A DNA stretch of 64,000 bases from Cytobacillus suaedae (lineage in GTDB: Bacteria; Bacillota; Bacilli; Bacillales; Bacillaceae_L). Location: positions 4,241,001-4,305,000 of the forward strand of contig CP063163.1 in assembly GCA_014960805.1 (NCBI GenBank). Reading direction: 5' to 3'. The translations under genes and the position numbers were made by a program. The notes beneath the pieces were generated by a model. That model was given only the letters and a program-made list of their open reading frames with translations, searched no databases and was not told the origin of the DNA. Shown one piece after another: positions 59,502-64,000 of this stretch (the first letter of the stretch is position 1; each line of letters begins with the position of its first letter).

Positions 59502-59699
59502 CTATTTCTTCCTTCCAATAACAAAATAAAGAATCGGTCCAATCATACTAACAAATAAAATCAATAACACCCAAAATAACTTAGGTCCATTTGTTTCCTC
59601 ACTTCGAATCAAATCTACCAATGCTGTTACCATCAAAATTAATTGTATAATTGCGATTGGTGCAAGTAACGCCCAATTTAACTGTGCAAGTTCTGCCAT
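59502..59699 (-). CDS. PLDc_N domain small membrane protein (YxlE-like)
   Basis: A 65-aa protein with two membrane helices (LLAPIAIIQLILMVTALVDLIR; LFWVLLILFVSMIGPILYFVIG) matching the phospholipase-D N-terminal-like domain found in YxlE. ATG 59699 is chosen with GGGGG upstream at about 12 bases. It is the first gene of the ABC operon. In B. subtilis YxlE takes part in sigma-Y control; here its role may be limited to the transporter. Confidence 0.82.
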   Translation of the reverse strand: MAELAQLNWALLAPIAIIQLILMVTALVDLIRSEETNGPKLFWVLLILFVSMIGPILYFVIGRKK

Positions 59700-59784
59700 A
59701 ACTATCTTCCCCCTCAATTTGTTTTTCCGAAGATAATACGATGGAAGTAGTAAAAAAGTTCAATAAAAAATAAACTTTTTTCAA

Positions 59785-59860
59785 ATTGTGTCATCGGGGG
59801 CCTGACCCCCGGCACGGTGATGCGTTAACGGAGTGGGGGTCAGGCCCCCGATGACACAAA
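59785..59860. repeat. GGGGGTCAGGCCCC palindromic repeat, two units
   Basis: An inverted pair: TGTGTCATC, GGGGGCCTGACCCCC, GGCACGGTGATGCGTTAACG, GGGGGTCAGGCCCCC, GATGACACA. The whole block is itself an inverted repeat flanked by TGTGTCATC/GATGACACA. Confidence 0.9.
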
Positions 59861-59862
59861 AA

Positions 59863-59896
59863 AAGCCTACCCGGTTAGGGGTAGACTTTTTGTGTC
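59863..59896 (-). terminator. Intrinsic terminator of spoIIQ
   Basis: Stem AAAAAGTCTACCCC / GGGTAGGCTTTTTT with a loop of six on the minus strand, adjacent to the spoIIQ stop at 59899. Confidence 0.82.
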
Positions 59897-59898
59897 AG

Positions 59899-60771
59899 TT
59901 AGACGGTTGCCATGCCAATTGAAGCATCTGTATTTTCGTCTTGTTCTGATTTATCTTCATCTGCTGGTGTTTCTTCAGCATCTGCTGGAGCTTCTTCAGC
60001 ATCTTCTGTGTTTTCTTCTTTTTGTTGAGTTGGATCAGCTTGCTCAACTGGTTGTTCTGATGCACTTTCTTCTTGTTCTAAAGAAGTTAGTGGTTGATTA
60101 AAAAACTCGATTGGATTTACTGCTACGCCATTGTTACGGATTTCAAAGTGAACATGCGTGTCAGCGTCTTTGTTAAATAGATTTTTTCCAGCTTTAGCAA
60201 TCACTTGACCTTGGTCTACACGATCACCTTGTTCAACCATCACATCAGCTAGTGAATGGTATACTGTTACCACACCTTCTGCATGCTCGATTTCAACAAT
60301 GTTTCCAAATAAAGAATCTTGTTCAGATCTTACAACTGTACCAGATAGTGAAGCTGCTACATCAAAGCTTTTTCCATCTTTTGCTACGATGTCAATTCCT
60401 TTGTTTGGATAGTACGTGTTTTCATAGGATACTAGCGCTGCTTCTTGATCTTCTTTGCTACCATCTGCATCATAGAATTGCTTGTGAATCTCAACCGCGT
60501 CTTCATCAAGTACTGGCATTGCAAAGTTTTCGACTGTTGAGTTTACCGGTACAGCTGGTTCACCATTTTGTGCTGTTCCTGGTAATCCCTCGTTTGTGTT
60601 TGGTTCATTTTCTGCGACATCATTGTTTGCACCTTGGAACCATAACACACCTGTCAGAATAATTGCTGCACTAGCTAAATAAATTGCTGGAAACACCCAA
60701 CGCTTTTTAAAAAAACGTTGTAAATTTGAACTTGAATTTTGAGAAGTACGTTTGTTTTCTTCCTCTCTCAT
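59899..60771 (-). CDS. spoIIQ: Stage II sporulation protein SpoIIQ
   Basis: A 290-aa forespore membrane protein with one N-terminal helix (about 28-45) and an M23/LytM domain (about 110-225). It partners SpoIIIAH across the septum during engulfment. The first metal motif of true LytM enzymes, HxxxD, is NKGID (His replaced by Asn), while the later HVHFE (HxH) is kept. B. subtilis SpoIIQ is likewise degenerate and non-hydrolytic. The C-terminal 60 residues are an acidic Glu/Pro/Ala tail. Placement beside spoIID and murA supports the call. Confidence 0.95.
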   Translation of the reverse strand: MREEENKRTSQNSSSNLQRFFKKRWVFPAIYLASAAIILTGVLWFQGANNDVAENEPNTNEGLPGTAQNGEPAVPVNSTVENFAMPVLDEDAVEIHKQFYDADGSKEDQEAALVSYENTYYPNKGIDIVAKDGKSFDVAASLSGTVVRSEQDSLFGNIVEIEHAEGVVTVYHSLADVMVEQGDRVDQGQVIAKAGKNLFNKDADTHVHFEIRNNGVAVNPIEFFNQPLTSLEQEESASEQPVEQADPTQQKEENTEDAEEAPADAEETPADEDKSEQDENTDASIGMATV

Positions 60772-60843
60772 GTTTCATCACCTCAGCAATCATTCTGAAC
60801 AAATCTAGCATTTTATATACATCTCTTAAAAACTTTTTTTCGA

Positions 60844-60873
60844 TTATTTTTCGACAAAATCAAAATAATATAC
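60844..60873 (-). promoter_or_regulatory. Possible sigma-F promoter of spoIIQ
   Basis: On the minus strand GTATA (60869-60873), a 15-base spacer and CGAAAAATAA (60844-60853) resemble the sigma-F consensus GYATA-N15-GGNNANAHTR, with two mismatches in the -10. It lies about 75 bases before the spoIIQ start. spoIIQ is sigma-F dependent in B. subtilis. Confidence 0.4.
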
Positions 60874-60945
60874 ATAAAAGCTAAAATTTCTTTGAAAATG
60901 ATATACTTAGAGTGGTTTATTAATTGATACTAGGAGGTTTTTCAT

Positions 60946-61335
60946 TTGTTCAAACGTATTCTGTATGTTTCTATTAAATTCGCTCCTTTTCTATATATGG
61001 GATTAATATGGATTCTTTCGAGTCTGCCTCATGATGCAGTTATTGATACACCTTATTCATGGGACAGAGCCTTTAAGGAATCACTTCATTTAATTGCGTT
61101 TGGGATTCTTTATCTCCTATTTGTTCTTTTCTTTGCTGTCGATGGAAAGCTGACCCATAAAACAAGCAAGATCTCTGCTGCAATTGCCATTTCCTATGGA
61201 TTTATTGATGAATTACATCAATATTTTGTGCCATACCGATCGGCAACCGTCATCGACATCGTTAAAGATACAATAGGAGTTCTTGTAGCCTACTATCTAA
61301 TCCGACACTTCTACTTGACAAAAAAAGGGGCCTGA
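60946..61335 (+). CDS. VanZ family protein
   Basis: A 129-aa membrane protein with four helices and the VanZ motifs ESLHLIAFGILYLL (about 42) and IDELHQYFVPYRSATVIDIVKDTIG (about 88-112). VanZ proteins are linked to envelope-targeting antibiotic tolerance in some species; here the role is unknown. TTG 60946 follows AGGAGG at eight bases. The last residues (Gly-Ala-stop) are encoded by the palindromic repeat that follows. Confidence 0.87.
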   Translation: MFKRILYVSIKFAPFLYMGLIWILSSLPHDAVIDTPYSWDRAFKESLHLIAFGILYLLFVLFFAVDGKLTHKTSKISAAIAISYGFIDELHQYFVPYRSATVIDIVKDTIGVLVAYYLIRHFYLTKKGA

Positions 61336-61388
61336 CCCCCAGCACGTTAAAGCATTAACGCAGTGGGGGTCAGGCCCCGCTAGACATA
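61326..61388. repeat. GGGGGTCAGGCCCC palindromic repeat, two units
   Basis: An inverted pair: GGGGCCTGACCCCC, AGCACGTTAAAGCATTAACGC, GGGGGTCAGGCCCC, then GCTAGACATATTT. It overlaps the last codons of vanZ and ends at the spoIID stop. Confidence 0.88.
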
Positions 61389-61389
61389 T

Positions 61390-62412
61390 TTATTGTTTGG
61401 CTGTGAATTTTGTGATGTATGAGTCTGCTGAAGTGATTTGGACACCTTGGTAATAGTGGGAAATAATCTGTTCATGAGTTTTCCCTTCCGCTGCCATTCC
61501 ATTTGCTCCATATTGACTCATACCTACACCGTGGCCATAGCCTTTTGTTGAGATAACAATATTATTACCGTTCCGTTTCCATTCGAAATCTGAGGAGCGT
61601 AATTCAAGTAATTCGCGAATTTGACGGCCAGTAAACTTTTTGTTACTGATTTCCACTTCCCCTACACGTTTTCCTGGTGTCCTCGATATTACCTTCCCAA
61701 TCGTACTATCATTTCCAAGCTTTACACCTAGAGCTTTTTCAAAATCTTTAACTGAAATTGTTTTTTGATCGTAAAATCTAGGGGACTCTTTGTCCCAAGG
61801 ACTTTCAACACTTTTTAGATAAGGAAATGCATTCTGCCAATATGCTTCTGAGTTTTCTGTATATCCATTACTAGTGGAGAAAAATGAAGGCTCAATTGGC
61901 TGGTTATCATACGTTAATATTTTACCTTGTGTTTGAGCAACCGCATCTTGGACTTTTTGTAAATATAGGTCATAGTCTTTTCCCCATTGCTTTTTAAGTT
62001 CCTCTTTTGATTTATATACTTGATGTAAGACTGTATCTCCTACATCTGCTTCTTCAGGAATTCCAAGTTTTTCAGGGTTTAGCAGATGTTTCACTATGTA
62101 TGTACGTGCCGCTAATGCCTGTGCTTTTAATGCTTCTGGTTCGAAACTAGCATTCATCTCTGACGCAACCACGCCAACGACATAATCCTCTAGTTGTACC
62201 TTTTCAATTGTATTTAGTTTACTACGGTGGACAGCCACTTCAAAAGTAGGTCCTGTTGGAAGTGACACCTTTTCTTGTTTGACGGATTGGAGTTCTTCTC
62301 CAAGTTGGCCACTTACTTTGTCACCAAAGGGGACGACAAGTAATGTAGGGATCATTAAAATGACAACGAATAAGACTGATACAAGTGCGACTATTGGTTT
62401 CAATGGGTTCAT
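61390..62412 (-). CDS. spoIID: Stage II sporulation protein D (SpoIID)
   Basis: A 340-aa lytic transglycosylase of the DMP engulfment machine, with an N-terminal membrane anchor (about 5-28) and an outer SpoIID domain: KVQLEDYVVGVVASEMNASFEPEALKAQALAARTYIVKH (Glu in SEM is the catalytic residue in B. subtilis), then FFSTSNGYTENSEAYW and GYGHGVGMSQYGANGMAAEG near the C-terminus. ATG 62412 is used; TTG 62415 directly before it is also possible, both after GGAGG. Confidence 0.95.
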   Translation of the reverse strand: MNPLKPIVALVSVLFVVILMIPTLLVVPFGDKVSGQLGEELQSVKQEKVSLPTGPTFEVAVHRSKLNTIEKVQLEDYVVGVVASEMNASFEPEALKAQALAARTYIVKHLLNPEKLGIPEEADVGDTVLHQVYKSKEELKKQWGKDYDLYLQKVQDAVAQTQGKILTYDNQPIEPSFFSTSNGYTENSEAYWQNAFPYLKSVESPWDKESPRFYDQKTISVKDFEKALGVKLGNDSTIGKVISRTPGKRVGEVEISNKKFTGRQIRELLELRSSDFEWKRNGNNIVISTKGYGHGVGMSQYGANGMAAEGKTHEQIISHYYQGVQITSADSYITKFTAKQ

Positions 62413-62599
62413 CAATGCTGGCCTCCATTATTGTGTAGTGTTCTTGCCTATATTTCATGATATGGTGGTGGACAAGCATTTATGACAAGTAGATTAGACA
62501 AACTTTATTTTTCAAAAGTATGCCAATAATAATAGGCATGTTAATGAGACTAATCTGTTATTCACTAGGCAGTTTGTTTATTTGCAACATTAAAAAACT

Positions 62600-62737
62600 A
62601 GAGTGGATTGGAGCGGAAGGCACTTGACTCCTGCGGGAAATAGAGGAAAGGTCGAGACCCCGCAGACGGAACGTTGAGGAGGCTCGACTTCCTCCCCGCG
62701 GAAAGCAAGTGCCTCCAGCGGAAAGGAACGGTCTAGT
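62600..62737. repeat. GC-rich Bacillaceae-type intergenic repeat, copy 2
   Basis: Reads GAGTGGATTGGAGCGGAAGG, GCACTTGACTCCTGCGGG ... CCCCGCGGAAAGCAAGTGC and ends GGAAAGGAACGGTCTAG. It is the inverted counterpart of copy 1 at 42548-42736, without that copy's inner hairpin. It lies between spoIID and murA. Confidence 0.82.
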
Positions 62738-62782
62738 CAATACAACAACCCTTACTTTTTTTCAAAACACAAACACAAAAAA

Positions 62783-62838
62783 AAAGATCAGAGAACCACT
62801 GACAACTTTAATCAGTCGATTCTCTAATCTTTTTGAGT
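62783..62838 (-). terminator. Intrinsic terminator of murA
   Basis: Stem AGATTAGAGAATCGACTGATT / (GTCAGTGGTTCTCTGATCT) with mismatches, then nine T on the minus strand, immediately beyond the murA stop. Confidence 0.82.
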
Positions 62839-62841
62839 AAG

Positions 62842-64000
62842 TCACATATTTGCTTTTGCTTGTTCTTCAGGTTGAACGATTGTTAGGTCAGCGATGCGCT
62901 CGATATCAGCTCCAAGACCAGCTAATTTCTCATGGAAATTAACGTAACCACGGTCTAGATGCTTTAATTCGGTTACACGTGTATAACCGTCAGCAACTAA
63001 GCCTGATAAAATTAACGCTGCTGCTGCACGTAAGTCTGTTGCAGAAACTTCTGCTCCCTGAAGTTCTGAAGGGCCATTAATAATAACGGAACGACCTTCA
63101 ATTTTAATATCGCCATTCATTCGGCGGAATTCTTCAACATGCATGAAACGATTTTCGAATACCGTTTCGGTAATGACACTTGTGCCTTTCGCACATAGAA
63201 GTAAAGCCATCATCTGTGACTGCATATCTGTTGGAAATCCTGGGTGAGGCATTGTCTTAATGTCAATTGGCTTTAACTTTTCTGGTCCAATTACACGAAG
63301 ACCGTCTCTTTCTTCAATAATTTTGATACCCATTTCTTCCATTTTTGCTACTAATGAGCTTAAATGCTCTGGTACTGCTCCTTGAACAAGTACATTTCCG
63401 CCAGTAATTGCTGCAGCAACCATAAAAGTACCTGCTTCAATTCTGTCAGGAATGATATTGTGTCTAGTACCTCGTAATTTTTCTACACCTTCAATTCGGA
63501 TTGTTCCAGTACCTGCTCCTCTTACCTTCGCTCCCATCGAGTTAAGGAAGTTTGCAAGGTCTACAATCTCAGGCTCTTTTGCAGCATTTTCAATTACGGA
63601 TGTTCCTTCAGCTAAAGATGCAGCCATCATAATATTTTCAGTTGCCCCAACACTTGGGAAATCTAGATAAACTTTAGCACCGCGAAGTTTTCCTTCAACC
63701 TGTGCATCAATAAATCCATTACCTACTTTAACAACTGCTCCCATTGCTTCAAAGCCTTTTAAGTGTTGATCAATCGGACGTGATCCAATTGCACAACCTC
63801 CAGGCAATGCAACTCGTGCGCGACCATTACGTGCTAGTAATGATCCCATAACTAGTACGGATGCGCGCATTTTGCGGACATATTCAAATGGTGCTTCTGT
63901 TTTCAGCTCTCCTGATGCATCAACGACGATTTCATTATTTTTAAAAGAAACCTCTGCCCCTAAATAGCGCAGAACTTCATTAATCGTATATACATCAGAA
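62842..64000 (-). CDS. murA: UDP-N-acetylglucosamine 1-carboxyvinyltransferase (MurA), C-terminal part
   Basis: The gene runs off the right edge; 386 codons are visible to the stop at 62842. The first committed enzyme of peptidoglycan synthesis, transferring enolpyruvate from PEP to UDP-GlcNAc. Seen: the active-site loop [21 protein letters not shown] with the fosfomycin-reactive Cys, [38 protein letters not shown], and [16 protein letters not shown]. Bacilli have murAA and murAB; placement before spoIID matches murAA. Confidence 0.95.
   Translation of the reverse strand, partial: SDVYTINEVLRYLGAEVSFKNNEIVVDASGELKTEAPFEYVRKMRASVLVMGSLLARNGRARVALPGGCAIGSRPIDQHLKGFEAMGAVVKVGNGFIDAQVEGKLRGAKVYLDFPSVGATENIMMAASLAEGTSVIENAAKEPEIVDLANFLNSMGAKVRGAGTGTIRIEGVEKLRGTRHNIIPDRIEAGTFMVAAAITGGNVLVQGAVPEHLSSLVAKMEEMGIKIIEERDGLRVIGPEKLKPIDIKTMPHPGFPTDMQSQMMALLLCAKGTSVITETVFENRFMHVEEFRRMNGDIKIEGRSVIINGPSELQGAEVSATDLRAAAALILSGLVADGYTRVTELKHLDRGYVNFHEKLAGLGADIERIADLTIVQPEEQAKANM

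Noticed and set aside
59892-60101. Leu-rich open frame antisense to the spoIIQ tail
   Set aside because: It arises from the Glu/Ala/Pro-rich codons of the SpoIIQ tail on the other strand and has no ribosome site. The same is true of the frame at 60252-60662.
1-64000. rRNA, tRNA, riboswitch, prophage or plasmid functions
   Set aside because: No tRNA-like cloverleaf, T-box or known riboswitch core, phage structural gene, integrase or replication gene was recognised anywhere in the window.

Overview
The window is a chromosomal segment of a low-GC, endospore-forming Bacillaceae bacterium. The evidence is a set of sporulation genes (spoIIID, spoIID, spoIIQ, CotF-type coat proteins, an Sda-like checkpoint peptide) and a gene order close to the Bacillus subtilis murAA-spoIID-spoIIQ / spoIIID-mbl-flhO-flhP / fabZ / ywpF-ssbB / ywqA-ywqB / ywrABCD regions. 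Genes have strong AGGAGG-type ribosome sites, many TTG and GTG starts, and compact intrinsic terminators. No rRNA, tRNA, insertion sequence, prophage or CRISPR array was seen.

Layout. 0-18 kb is a secreted-protease district: a Vpr-like subtilase cut by the left edge, an M6 (immune inhibitor A type) metalloprotease, a complete Vpr, a subtilase with SLH anchor repeats and a shorter paralogue, plus a BsuPI-type protease-inhibitor lipoprotein. Among them are an orphan PlsY-like acyltransferase, a serine hydrolase, a secreted 5'-nucleotidase with a possible Pho box, and a FrnE/DsbA-type oxidoreductase whose first active-site cysteine codon is TGA. 18-29 kb carries azoreductase, an RMD1-family protein, peptidase E, YidC, a Dps-like ferritin, coat proteins and a cytochrome bd operon. 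Two nearly identical doxX genes bracket this stretch, each behind a double Rex-type operator. 29-34.5 kb holds a stand-alone CarH-type B12 photosensory protein, coupled to a histidine-kinase-like protein without its phosphoacceptor histidine and followed by an Sda-like peptide; next to it is a NarL-type two-component pair. 35-46.5 kb is the conserved ywqBA / ssbB / ywpF / fabZ / flhPO / mbl / spoIIID block. 46.9-51.8 kb is an acetate-symporter operon with a cNMP/CBS/nucleotidyltransferase regulator. 52-57.6 kb has a DUF1028 protein, pyroglutamyl peptidase and a ywrABCD-like group (paired chromate transporters, gamma-glutamyltransferase, Lrp regulator). 57.8-64 kb has a YxlEFG-like ABC system, spoIIQ, vanZ, spoIID and murA, which is cut by the right edge.

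Intergenic DNA is unusually rich in repeats: nine loci of a palindromic element with core GGGGGTCAGGCCCC, two six-unit arrays phased at about 21 bp, two loci phased at 51 bp, a 25-bp perfect inverted repeat, and two copies of a longer GC-rich Bacillaceae-type repeat.

The observations most worth following are (1) the candidate selenocysteine codon in the FrnE/DsbA gene at 11580-11582, (2) the B12 photosensor / H-less kinase / Sda-like locus at 29.5-31.5 kb, (3) the twin Rex-operator doxX genes around cytochrome bd, and (4) the helically phased intergenic arrays. All functional statements come from reading the sequence and recalling families; no database search was run.
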